Assembly (NCBI GenBank): GCA_029934845.1
Contig: JAOZLN010000144.1
Location: 1-6,601 of the forward strand
Direction of reading: 5' to 3'
Length of the DNA stretch: 6,601 bases
Source: Candidatus Sabulitectum sp.
GTDB taxonomy: Bacteria; Fermentibacterota; Fermentibacteria; Fermentibacterales; JCC-6
Each line of letters begins with the position of its first letter. The first letter of the stretch is position 1. Shown here in pieces: positions 1 to 6,293 of the stretch. The position numbers were made by a program, and so were the translations under genes. Below the pieces are notes generated by a model. It was not told the DNA's origin and did no database searches. It worked only from the letters and a program-made list of their open reading frames with translations.

Positions 1-198
1 GAATGTGGTCAGGTCCAGTCTGTCAACAATGAACTCTTCAATTCCCTCTGAAGGCATATATGATATTATCTCATAATCTGATGCAGCAGAAATGTTCGAT
101 AAAAACAGAGAGATAATTAGGAACGCGCTGAGCTTGATTATCCCGGTTATTGTGCCAGTGCCCTCATTGTACTTGTCTTCAATTCCATTGCTGTTCAT
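1..198 (-). CDS. N-terminus of an exported or membrane-anchored protein of unknown function (partial)
   Basis: The reading frame is open from an ATG at 198 to the window edge and gives 66 residues. A hydrophilic n-region of about 23 residues ends in Lys and is followed by a hydrophobic core (LSAFLIISLFLSNISA). A signal-peptidase-like Ala site follows at about residues 38-40, then an acidic segment (SDYEIISYMPSEG...). This supports export, although the n-region is long and an uncleaved anchor is possible. Two in-frame ATGs exist, at 204 and 198. The AGGAG complementary to 207-211 lies 2 nt from the first and 8 nt from the second, so 198 is chosen. The visible mature part matches no family I recognise. 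It runs leftward like the urocanase operon, but 367 bases separate them, so it is probably a separate transcript. The existence of the gene is fairly secure; its function is not assignable. Confidence 0.72.
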   Translation of the reverse strand, partial: MNSNGIEDKYNEGTGTITGIIKLSAFLIISLFLSNISAASDYEIISYMPSEGIEEFIVDRLDLTTF

Positions 199-257
199 TT
201 TCATGTCTCCTGTCCCGGGTATTTTCAAGATTGTCTTTCTCTATTCCAAGATTCGTG

Positions 258-285
258 TATTTAAAGTGTACTGAAGTAATGACAA
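258..285 (-). promoter_or_regulatory. Candidate sigma-70-type promoter for the left-edge exported protein
   Basis: Read on the minus strand, TTGTCA (complement of 280-285) is a 5-of-6 match to the -35 consensus. It is followed after 16 nt by TAAATA (complement of 258-263), a weak -10 element. The implied transcript starts near 250 and has a leader of about 50 nt before the ATG at 198. Orientation and spacing are sensible, but the -10 is poor and other placements within this AT-rich stretch are possible. Confidence 0.3.
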
Positions 286-290
286 TTTCC

Positions 291-346
291 CTGAGTATTG
301 GCAAGTATACTGAAAGCACAGTTGCGCAGAATACTGAGCTGAGTAT
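291..346. repeat. Cluster of short dyads and direct repeats upstream of the left gene
   Basis: CTGAGTAT occurs at 291-298 and 339-346. TACTGA occurs at 308-313 and 332-337, with a further copy at 269-274 just outside. AGTATACT at 304-311 is a perfect 8-base palindrome. ATACTGAGCTGAGTAT at 331-346 is a 16-base dyad with a single mismatched pair. The cluster lies immediately upstream of the candidate promoter at 258-285, where an activator might bind. The individual words are short, so chance cannot be excluded, and no known regulator is assigned. Confidence 0.3.
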
Positions 347-565
347 CTGCGTGCTGTTTTCTGTAAGTGCAGGGGCGGTGTTTTTGTCCGTTTGTGAATG
401 GCTTGGGAGTTGATCAGTTTTTTATATTTCTTTTCTAAGCTTGATCCTGGTGGCTCGAATAGAACTATTGAGCAATGTCATGGCGAACACGATGTTCATT
501 ATGCAGCGGGTTCTGTTTATGGGGTCTTGTTTATTCTTGAAGAGATGTATTCGGACCCGGTAATT

Positions 566-1162
566 TTATCTTAGCATTTCCTGCAGTGCGGGATCGCTGA
601 AATCACCTTTGAACAGAAAGAAATCTATGTTTGCTGCCTGTGCTGCAGGCTGATCACTTGTGGTGCTGTCTCCAATGAAAAGAGTTTCCTCTCTGGTAAC
701 ATTCAGCTCTTTTAATGCGATCTGCAGAATAGCCGGATCCGGTTTTGCTATACCGATGTCTCTGCTGTAGAATCTGTGCTTAAAGAATTCGGATAGCCCG
801 GCAGTTTCAAGTCTGGGGTTCTGAACCTCTCCCGGGCTGTTGGATACAATGGCAAGTTTAACTTTTCCCTTAAGCTTATTTAGAATTTCCAGAGCGCCGG
901 TCAGCGGGATTCCCTTGCGGGAGAGCTTTTCAAAGTAGTTCTTAAGGAATACTTCCGGGTTCTGTTGTATTTCCGCTCTGCGGAAAGCTGCTTTCATTTC
1001 CTGTGAATCAGGAGAGGGGATTCCAATGGTTTCATAGCCTTGAACCTCTCGAGAATTAACAAGATCGAACAGTTTCTTATCATGGTTTACTGCTGTATAC
1101 TGTTCTTCTTCGTAGTTCAGCAGGGTTCCGTCCAGGTCAAACAGAATGGCTTTGTACTTCAT
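566..1162 (-). CDS. HAD-superfamily hydrolase, probable small-molecule phosphatase (subfamily IA)
   Basis: This 198-residue protein has all four HAD motifs in order. Motif I is FDLDGT, with the nucleophile Asp9 and general acid/base Asp11. Motif II is IVSNS (Ser107), motif III is Lys140 in AKPDP, and motif IV is GDSTTSD (Asp165, Asp170). The roughly 75 residues after motif I fit a helical C1 cap, as in subfamily IA enzymes such as phosphoglycolate phosphatase or YjjG-type nucleotidases. A cytoplasmic Mg-dependent phosphomonoesterase is expected; the substrate cannot be read from sequence. The ATG at 1162 follows the urocanase stop codon after one base (TGACATG). No good ribosome-binding site is visible, so translation is probably coupled to urocanase. 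The frame ends with TAA at 566-568. Its length and motifs are complete. Confidence in the superfamily is very high; confidence in any particular substrate is low. Confidence 0.93.
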   Translation of the reverse strand: MKYKAILFDLDGTLLNYEEEQYTAVNHDKKLFDLVNSREVQGYETIGIPSPDSQEMKAAFRRAEIQQNPEVFLKNYFEKLSRKGIPLTGALEILNKLKGKVKLAIVSNSPGEVQNPRLETAGLSEFFKHRFYSRDIGIAKPDPAILQIALKELNVTREETLFIGDSTTSDQPAAQAANIDFFLFKGDFSDPALQEMLR

Positions 1163-1163
1163 G

Positions 1164-3170
1164 TCAGTTGAAGAGGTCTACCACTTCGTCAGTTGCAATT
1201 TCAGGGATGGTAACTTTCATCAGAGGTTCCATCTCCATTGCCTGCTTGATAGCCCAGATCGCTCCATCGTTTCTGGCCCAGTTCCGTCTGGCAAGGCCGT
1301 TGCTTACATCCCATGATAGCATAGATTTTGCCCTGCGGTCAGCAGCAGCAGAGCCATCGAGGAGCATGCCGAAACCACCGTTGATCACTTCACCCCAGCC
1401 CACACCTCCACCGTTGTGAAGGCTTACCCAGGTAGCGCCACGGAACGAGTCTCCAATAACATTCTGAACAGCCATGTCTGCTGTGAACATTGAGCCGTCC
1501 CTGATGTTTGCAGTTTCCCGGTAGGGGCTGTCTGTGCCGGAAACATCGTGGTGATCCCGACCGAGAACTACAGGGGCGGAAATTGCACCGTCAGCTACCG
1601 CTCTGTTGAATGCCAGAGCCAGTTTGATCCTTCCCGACCAGTCGGTGTAAAGAATTCTGGCCTGAGAACCAACAACCATTCTGTTTTCTTCTGCGTGTCT
1701 TATCCAGCGGAGGTTGTCCATAAGCTGCTGCCTGTTTTCGTTCGGGGCCTCTTTGGCCATTTCTTCAAGGACAAAGGCTGCGATCCTGTCTGTTTTTCTT
1801 AGATCGTCCGGATTTCCTGATGTACACACCCATCGGAAAGGTCCGAAACCGTAGTCGAAGCATATGGGACCCATGATATCTTCCACATAGGAAGAGTAGG
1901 AAAAGGAACCGTCTTCCTTCAGAATTCCTTCAGCACCTGCTCTTGAAGCTTCCAGCAGGAAAGCATTACCGTAGTCCCAGAAGTGCATACCCCTTGAAGA
2001 TAGCGTGTTAATTGCCTTGACCTGTCGTCTGAGAGATTTCCTGACAGCCTCTTTAAAGGCACCAGGGTCATCAACCATCATACGGTTGCTCTGTTCCAGG
2101 GTGAGGTCTACAGGGTAATATCCCCCCATCCAGGGGTTGTGCAGGCTTGTCTGGTCACTGCCAAGTTCAATGTGAACATTTTCCTCTGCAAGTTTTTCCC
2201 AGAGGTCTACGATGTTTCCCTGGTATCCAAGGGACAGAGGTTTTGCCTCTTGTCGTGCTTTCTTTATCCGGGCTATTACTTTGTCCAGGTCGTTTTCAAC
2301 TTCCTGCAGCCAGCCCTGATCGTGTCTCATACGGGTTGCTTTGGGATTAATCTCTGCGATAACACAGATGGCGCCTGCAATAACAGCAGCTTTCGCCTGA
2401 GCTCCGCTCATTCCACCAAGGCCACTTGTAACATAAACCTTGCCGGCAAGCCCTTCATCGCCTGTACCAAGATATTTTCTTCCAGCGTTAAGAAGAGTAA
2501 TGGTTGTTCCGTGAACAATGCCCTGAGGTCCGATGTACATAAAACTGCCTGCAGTCATCTGTCCGTATGAAGTAACTCCCAGGGCAGCCATTTTAGAGTA
2601 ATCTTCCTGTGAACTGTAGTTCGGGATGACCATTCCATTTGTAACAACAAGCCTTGGAGCATCGGCGTGGGATGGGAATAGCCCAAGGGGATGACCGGAA
2701 TAAAGCACAAGAGTCTGCTCCTCTGTCATCTCCGAGAGATACTTCATTGTAATAAGATACTGAGCCCAGTTCTGGAACACTGTACCGTTTCCACCATAGG
2801 TGATCAATTCCTCGGGGTGCTGGGCAACAGCATTGTCCAGATTATTCTGGATCATCAGCATGATAGCTGCAGCCTGGGGAGTTTCCGCAGGGTAATCGCC
2901 AATTGGTCTTGCCCGCATATCGTATGTGGGGCGGAAGCGGTACATATAGATCCGTCCCATTTTTATCAGTTCGTCGGCGAATTCAGGTGCAAGGATCTCA
3001 TGCCACTCTTTTGGAAAATACCTGAGTGCATTCTTCAGAGCCAGCCTTTTCTCTGTTGCAGAAAGTACATCCGGTCTTGCCGGGGCTCTGTTTACATCTT
3101 CCAGTGATGCTGGCATTGGTGGGATCTGTGACGGGATTCCCAGTTGAATCTGTTCTTTAAATGTAGTCAT
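1164..3170 (-). CDS. hutU: Urocanate hydratase (urocanase), long form
   Basis: This cytoplasmic enzyme carries out the second step of histidine breakdown, adding water to urocanate to give 4-imidazolone-5-propionate with tightly bound NAD. From the chosen start it has 668 residues. Recognisable blocks are YGGNGTVFQNWAQY (about 125-138), MYIGPQGIVHGTT (211-223), the Rossmann-like SGLGGMSGAQ (249-258), DYGFGPFRW (439-447), GRDHHDVSGTDSPYRET (537-553) and GATWVSLHNGGGVGWGE (578-594). From memory, typical bacterial HutU is about 550-560 residues; this length and GSQARILY (501-508) in place of the classical FQGLPxRICW signature match the long form, as in vertebrate UROC1. The frame could be extended 48 codons to 3314, but that stretch shows no family similarity, has no ribosome-binding site and crosses a palindrome. 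ATG 3168-3170 has GGAGG 5 nt upstream. No other hut gene is visible. It is followed after one base by the HAD gene. Confidence 0.95.
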   Translation of the reverse strand: MTTFKEQIQLGIPSQIPPMPASLEDVNRAPARPDVLSATEKRLALKNALRYFPKEWHEILAPEFADELIKMGRIYMYRFRPTYDMRARPIGDYPAETPQAAAIMLMIQNNLDNAVAQHPEELITYGGNGTVFQNWAQYLITMKYLSEMTEEQTLVLYSGHPLGLFPSHADAPRLVVTNGMVIPNYSSQEDYSKMAALGVTSYGQMTAGSFMYIGPQGIVHGTTITLLNAGRKYLGTGDEGLAGKVYVTSGLGGMSGAQAKAAVIAGAICVIAEINPKATRMRHDQGWLQEVENDLDKVIARIKKARQEAKPLSLGYQGNIVDLWEKLAEENVHIELGSDQTSLHNPWMGGYYPVDLTLEQSNRMMVDDPGAFKEAVRKSLRRQVKAINTLSSRGMHFWDYGNAFLLEASRAGAEGILKEDGSFSYSSYVEDIMGPICFDYGFGPFRWVCTSGNPDDLRKTDRIAAFVLEEMAKEAPNENRQQLMDNLRWIRHAEENRMVVGSQARILYTDWSGRIKLALAFNRAVADGAISAPVVLGRDHHDVSGTDSPYRETANIRDGSMFTADMAVQNVIGDSFRGATWVSLHNGGGVGWGEVINGGFGMLLDGSAAADRRAKSMLSWDVSNGLARRNWARNDGAIWAIKQAMEMEPLMKVTIPEIATDEVVDLFN

Positions 3171-3175
3171 TGAAG

Positions 3176-3180
3176 CCTCC
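3176..3180 (-). promoter_or_regulatory. Ribosome-binding site that fixes the urocanase start
   Basis: On the minus strand this reads GGAGG, a full anti-Shine-Dalgarno match, five bases before the ATG at 3170. The upstream in-frame ATG at 3314 is preceded only by an A-rich run without a GGAGG-like element. This supports the shorter 668-residue protein. Confidence 0.85.
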
Positions 3181-3260
3181 GTTGTAAAAAAATATTGTTC
3201 TTGATAGAGTAAAGATACAAAATTTATTTCAGAATGTCTCTGTTTTTTCCTTGTGTCATC

Positions 3261-3276
3261 TGGGTTCCTGAACCCA
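3261..3276. promoter_or_regulatory. Perfect 7-2-7 palindrome, candidate operator
   Basis: TGGGTTC and GAACCCA form a perfect inverted repeat around a central CT. The dyad ends eight bases before the TATATATATA tract at 3284-3293, so it would overlap or abut the -35 region of a rightward promoter using that tract. In a leftward transcript starting upstream of it, the dyad would lie in the leader. There is no U-run on either side, so a terminator is unlikely. A dimeric regulator site is the simplest reading; the regulator is unknown. Confidence 0.45.
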
Positions 3277-3330
3277 TTGCCCTTATATATATACAGTTGT
3301 TTGGTTTTACCCATTTGTTTTTTTCTTAGT

Positions 3331-3335
3331 GGAGG
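3331..3335 (+). promoter_or_regulatory. Ribosome-binding site supporting a TTG start for the M14 peptidase
   Basis: GGAGG lies six bases before TTG 3342-3344. An in-frame TAG at 3327-3329 rules out any start further upstream, and the codons from TTG onward immediately form a signal peptide. The non-ATG start is therefore forced rather than merely preferred. Confidence 0.88.
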
Positions 3336-3341
3336 TGTGAT

Positions 3342-5519
3342 TTGAAGTTTCTTTTTCTGCTACTTGCAGTTCCAGCGATCATGCTGGGTAGCGAGATATA
3401 TTCGTTGATGAATTTTCAGCCATCCAGTGATGATCAGGCTGAGCTGTTCAACAGACTCGGGTTTGAAGTGGTTCAGACATACAGAGACGGTTCAGTTGAT
3501 TTTGTAGCTAACTCTTATGAAAGAAGCCTGCTTCATGAGTACGGGCTGTTTGCTACAACAAGAATAGCCGATATGCAGAGCTTCTACCGGGCTCGCAACG
3601 GCAGCAGCCGTGCAATGGGTGGTTTTTACACCTGGGACGAAGTAACTGTTTGGATTGATTCTCTTGTTGCTGCCAATCCTTCAATAACCAGTGTTCAGTC
3701 CATTGGTGACACTTATGAAGGTCGGCCCCAGAGGGTTGTGAAAATCTCGGTAAACAACAGCTTTGATGATGATGATCCTTCAATGGCCAACGCCTGGTAT
3801 GACGGGCTGATACATGCCCGCGAAGGCGCTGCAATGAGGAATGTCCGATACTGGATGATGTGGTTGTGTTCAAACTATCAGAGAAACGGTTACAGTGGAT
3901 ACCAGGCAACCTGGTTGCTGGAGAACAGAGAGATCTGGTGTCTTCCTGTTAATAATGTTGACGGCTGGGTTTACAACGAGACTACATCTCCCGGTGGTGG
4001 CGGTATGCAGAGAAAGAACCGAAACATATCGGCTGGAGGGGATGGTGTAGACCTGAACAGGAACTGGTCTGTCGCCTGGGGAGGAACCGGTTCCAGCGGT
4101 AGTTCAAGCTCACAGACTTACAGAGGAACAGGTCCGCTTTCAGAGCCGGAAGCATCGAACATAGACACATTCTGGCAGACCCACATTCCTGCTCAGATGC
4201 ATTCCACACATGCCTACAGCAATGCGCTTATTTACCCATGGGGCTGGACCAGTGCTGCAACTACTGATGCTGCTGCGTACAGCACTCAGGGCGAGATGAT
4301 GGTTAACTGGGCCACAGGAGAAGAGCATTATCCTTCAGCTCAGTTCTACTTTGCCTCCGGCAATACTCGGGATCACGCTTACGGCCTTTACGGAGCCATG
4401 AGCTGGAACCACGAGACCGGTGCATCTTTTGCCGGCTTCTGGCCTTTGGCCTCTGAAGTGGTGAAACTCTCCAGAAGAAACCTTAGAAGCTATCTTGTTA
4501 CAGCCTGTCTTGCCGGCTGCCCGTACGATCCCCATGAACCGGGAGTACCGGTGGTTGATAATATCGGTTCTGTATCAGTGCCTTTCACCATAAACTGGAA
4601 TGATGCTGCTCATGCCGACTACTACGCTCTTCAGAAGCTAAGCGGCTACCAGCTGCTGCTGGATGATCACGGTGACAGCGGCCCGTTTGACAGGGTGAAC
4701 TGGATAATGACCACAAGCCAGCACCACAGCGGAACACAAAGCTATGTTTCAAATGGAACCGGTGATATGACATGGCAGCAATCAGTTACAATCCCGGCAA
4801 ATGGTGGTGGAAGGATCAGCTTCTGGTCAGAGCAGGATATTACACCCGAAAGTTATCAGGGAGCTTTCTCTTACAGTCCTGATGCCGGGTCAAACTGGTA
4901 CTACCTGCAGACCTTTGGTCGTGATGACATGACCTGGCGTTTCAACATTCACGAGCTGGATGAGTTCCAGGGGCAGACTCTGATGTTCCGCTGGGAGAGT
5001 TATGGAAGCAGTTCATTCTGCAAACTTTACATCGATGACATAAAAATAGAGGTATGGGACAACAACGAGATACATGCGGATGATATCTCAGGTTCACAGT
5101 ACACTGTTACAGCTTTGAATAACGGAGATTATTACTTCAGAGTCTGGGCTGTTGATAGCGACTTCGGGCCGGGATGGGCTTCCCAGGCTGTTTCTGCACA
5201 GGTGAGCACAAGTGGTGTTGAGGATTCATTTGAGGGTCTCGTTCCTCAGGTTTCTGCGCTGGGACTTGTAACACCGAACCCGGTCTATGCAAATGCGACT
5301 ATTCCAGTCACAATTGCACCTGGAGATCTTGCAACAGCAGAGCTTGCGGTTTTTGATGTTACAGGTCGAAAAGTTGTTGATCTTACCGGGCGTATAGGCG
5401 AATCCGGCTACAGAAATATTACTCTTGATGTAAGTGAAATTCCTGCGGGTGTTCATTTTGTACGTCTTGAAACCGCTTCGGGCATCTTTGTCCGCAGGAT
5501 GGTTTCAGCAGTAAGATAA
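3342..5519 (+). CDS. Secreted M14 zinc carboxypeptidase with nested jelly-roll/FN3 region and C-terminal sorting domain
   Basis: This 725-residue exported enzyme should remove C-terminal amino acids from peptides. Residues 1-17 (MKFLFLLLAVPAIMLGS) are a signal peptide. Residues 18-92 resemble a short propeptide, and 95-392 are the M14 domain. Zinc ligands are His158 and Glu161 (HARE) and His290 (HAYSNALIYPWG). Asn239-Arg240 (GVDLNRNW) fit carboxypeptidase A Asn144-Arg145, and Glu358 (NHETGASFAGFWP) fits catalytic Glu270. All key residues are present, so it should be active. Residues 412-620 look like a fibronectin III fold split by a jelly-roll (about 438-572). Residues 643-725 (TPNP, VFDVTGRKV, PAGVHFVRLE, FVRRMVSAVR) match the Por/FlgD-like C-terminal sorting domain of FCB-type bacteria, implying outer-membrane passage or surface attachment. 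The start is TTG with GGAGG upstream. It is a single-gene unit, diverging from urocanase and closed by a terminator. The exact peptidase specificity is not readable. Confidence 0.93.
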   Translation: MKFLFLLLAVPAIMLGSEIYSLMNFQPSSDDQAELFNRLGFEVVQTYRDGSVDFVANSYERSLLHEYGLFATTRIADMQSFYRARNGSSRAMGGFYTWDEVTVWIDSLVAANPSITSVQSIGDTYEGRPQRVVKISVNNSFDDDDPSMANAWYDGLIHAREGAAMRNVRYWMMWLCSNYQRNGYSGYQATWLLENREIWCLPVNNVDGWVYNETTSPGGGGMQRKNRNISAGGDGVDLNRNWSVAWGGTGSSGSSSSQTYRGTGPLSEPEASNIDTFWQTHIPAQMHSTHAYSNALIYPWGWTSAATTDAAAYSTQGEMMVNWATGEEHYPSAQFYFASGNTRDHAYGLYGAMSWNHETGASFAGFWPLASEVVKLSRRNLRSYLVTACLAGCPYDPHEPGVPVVDNIGSVSVPFTINWNDAAHADYYALQKLSGYQLLLDDHGDSGPFDRVNWIMTTSQHHSGTQSYVSNGTGDMTWQQSVTIPANGGGRISFWSEQDITPESYQGAFSYSPDAGSNWYYLQTFGRDDMTWRFNIHELDEFQGQTLMFRWESYGSSSFCKLYIDDIKIEVWDNNEIHADDISGSQYTVTALNNGDYYFRVWAVDSDFGPGWASQAVSAQVSTSGVEDSFEGLVPQVSALGLVTPNPVYANATIPVTIAPGDLATAELAVFDVTGRKVVDLTGRIGESGYRNITLDVSEIPAGVHFVRLETASGIFVRRMVSAVR

Positions 5520-5533
5520 AGCAATCTTCTTTT

Positions 5534-5565
5534 AGAGGCGGCGGTAAGATCCGCCGCCTCTTTGT
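5534..5565 (+). terminator. Rho-independent terminator after the M14 peptidase
   Basis: AGAGGCGGCGG (5534-5544) pairs perfectly with CCGCCGCCTCT (5551-5561) around a six-base TAAGAT loop, giving an 11-bp, GC-rich stem 15 bases after the stop codon. The T-run is short (TTTG), so termination may be leaky, but the stem is very strong. The minus side has no T-run and no leftward gene to end. Confidence 0.85.
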
Positions 5566-5577
5566 AATATTTCAATT

Positions 5578-5586
5578 TGTTAATAT
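5578..5586 (+). promoter_or_regulatory. Candidate extended -10 promoter for the zinc-ribbon pair
   Basis: TGTTAATAT matches the extended -10 layout TGnTAnnAT and sits about 50 bases before the GTG at 5637, just past the terminator hairpin. No good -35 is found at the usual distance, because that position falls in the hairpin. Some promoter is expected here, since the strong terminator should isolate the next gene from the peptidase. Confidence 0.3.
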
Positions 5587-5636
5587 GTTCTGCCTGGTTG
5601 AAATTGCGATCTTATTCCAGGGGGGTGGATTAACCG

Positions 5637-6293
5637 GTGAAACTTCGATGCACACAGTGCGGTGCTCTTCTGGCTGTTACATCTCCAGATGCTTACATCA
5701 CCTGTCCTTATTGCGGGGCCAGGGCTGTTGTCAGTGGCTATACAGGGGTCAATTTTCTGCACAGGCCCGCTCTTGACAAAAGCGATGCACTTCGTCTTTT
5801 TAGTGCGGGAAGTATGGCTACAGCCTCTCTTTACTGGTTCCCTTATGATCCAGACACTCTGTCCCGGGTATTTACCCAGCCGTACGCAGAGATGGAGCAT
5901 TATTCGCCTGCGTCTGCGGACAGAAGAGTGTGGGATGAATCTGAGGTTGATGGTACAAGTACAATTGTTCCAGTTGACCCAGAGCTGGTTGGAGAAAGTG
6001 GAATTATCTATCATCCTTTCTGGGTGGTTATCAGTGCTTCCACTTCCCAGGGAACCATGGTTGACGGAGTCAGTGGCAGAAAGCTGGGAGAATCAAGTGT
6101 TTCCAGTAAGGAAAATTCTTTTAATCCCGTTCATGAAGCTTTCTCTTCCTTTTTGATCAGCGTTGCTCCAGCACTGCTGATCTTCTTTTTGATCAGAGGT
6201 TTATCGGTGTTCTGGGCATCTCTGCTTGGAATGGCTGTTGCAATACTTGCCCCGGGATTGTTGCAGAGGATCACAGGAAAAGGCAGATCATGA
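5637..6293 (+). CDS. Zinc-ribbon protein with C-terminal membrane hairpin, function unknown
   Basis: The protein has 218 residues. The N-terminus is a four-cysteine zinc ribbon (Cys5-x2-Cys8 and Cys23-x2-Cys26, CTQC/CPYC). A soluble middle region follows with a D-K-S-D-A-L-R motif (47-53) and IIYHPFWVV (123-131), then DGVSG (143-147). Two hydrophobic segments (about 171-187 and 190-208) suggest a C-terminal hairpin membrane anchor. There is no signal peptide, so the ribbon probably faces the cytoplasm. The start is GTG with a GGTGG-type ribosome-binding site eight bases upstream. It overlaps the next gene by ATGA, and that gene shares the ribbon, the D-x3-A-x-R motif and the PFW motif, so the two look like tandem paralogues in one operon. 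Zinc ribbons with membrane tails occur in several uncharacterised families; I do not recognise this one and assign no function. Confidence 0.85.
   Translation: MKLRCTQCGALLAVTSPDAYITCPYCGARAVVSGYTGVNFLHRPALDKSDALRLFSAGSMATASLYWFPYDPDTLSRVFTQPYAEMEHYSPASADRRVWDESEVDGTSTIVPVDPELVGESGIIYHPFWVVISASTSQGTMVDGVSGRKLGESSVSSKENSFNPVHEAFSSFLISVAPALLIFFLIRGLSVFWASLLGMAVAILAPGLLQRITGKGRS

Larger units (their letters stand above)
199..565. other. 367-base stretch with no convincing gene
   Basis: This stretch separates the leftward exported-protein gene from the 3' end of the leftward HAD gene. It holds the ribosome-binding site and candidate promoter of the left gene, plus a cluster of short repeated motifs at 269-346. 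An open segment at 398-574 can be read in both directions and lacks any ribosome-binding site. I see no hairpin with a U-run that would end the urocanase-HAD transcript, and no tRNA-like or rRNA-like sequence. Plus-strand frames covering 92-413 mostly overlie the left gene and look accidental. Confidence 0.6.
3171..3341. promoter_or_regulatory. Divergent control region between urocanase and the M14 peptidase
   Basis: These 171 bases separate two genes transcribed away from each other, so both promoters should lie here. Visible elements are TATATATATA at 3284-3293, a plausible -10 for the rightward gene giving a leader of about 40 nt, a perfect dyad at 3261-3276, and AT-rich sequence at 3181-3230. 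TTGTAA (3182-3187) spaced 17 nt from TAGAGT (3205-3210) is a second weak rightward candidate. No promoter on either strand matches the consensus well, so exact sites cannot be named. Confidence 0.5.

Noticed and set aside
150..413. Plus-strand frame of 87 codons over the left-hand region
   Set aside because: It overlies the minus-strand gene with a clear signal peptide and ribosome-binding site, is Cys/Ser-rich without domain character, and has no ribosome-binding site of its own.
2139..2570. Plus-strand 143-codon frame inside urocanase
   Set aside because: It lies antisense to highly conserved urocanase blocks; composition and lack of a start signal mark it as a shadow.
3284..3297. TATATATATACAG considered as a HutC (GntR-family) operator
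   Set aside because: It is a simple alternating AT run with only loose resemblance to TGTA...TACA half-sites; no HutC gene is visible and no regulator can be assigned.
5598..5626. TTGAAA at 5598-5603 as a -35 element for the zinc-ribbon operon
   Set aside because: At 16-18 bases spacing the -10 position falls in the G-run of the ribosome-binding region, which cannot serve as a -10.
5580..6014. Minus-strand 144-codon frame opposite the first zinc-ribbon gene
   Set aside because: The plus-strand frame has a coherent zinc ribbon, membrane segments and an ATGA-coupled neighbour; the minus frame has no domain pattern and runs into the region just past the terminator.
6149..6196. 12-base direct repeat CTTTTTGATCAG at 6149-6160 and 6185-6196
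   Set aside because: The copies are 36 bases apart and in frame, both encoding Phe-Leu-Ile-Ser/Arg-type hydrophobic residues of the membrane segment; limited codon choice explains it better than a mobile or regulatory repeat.
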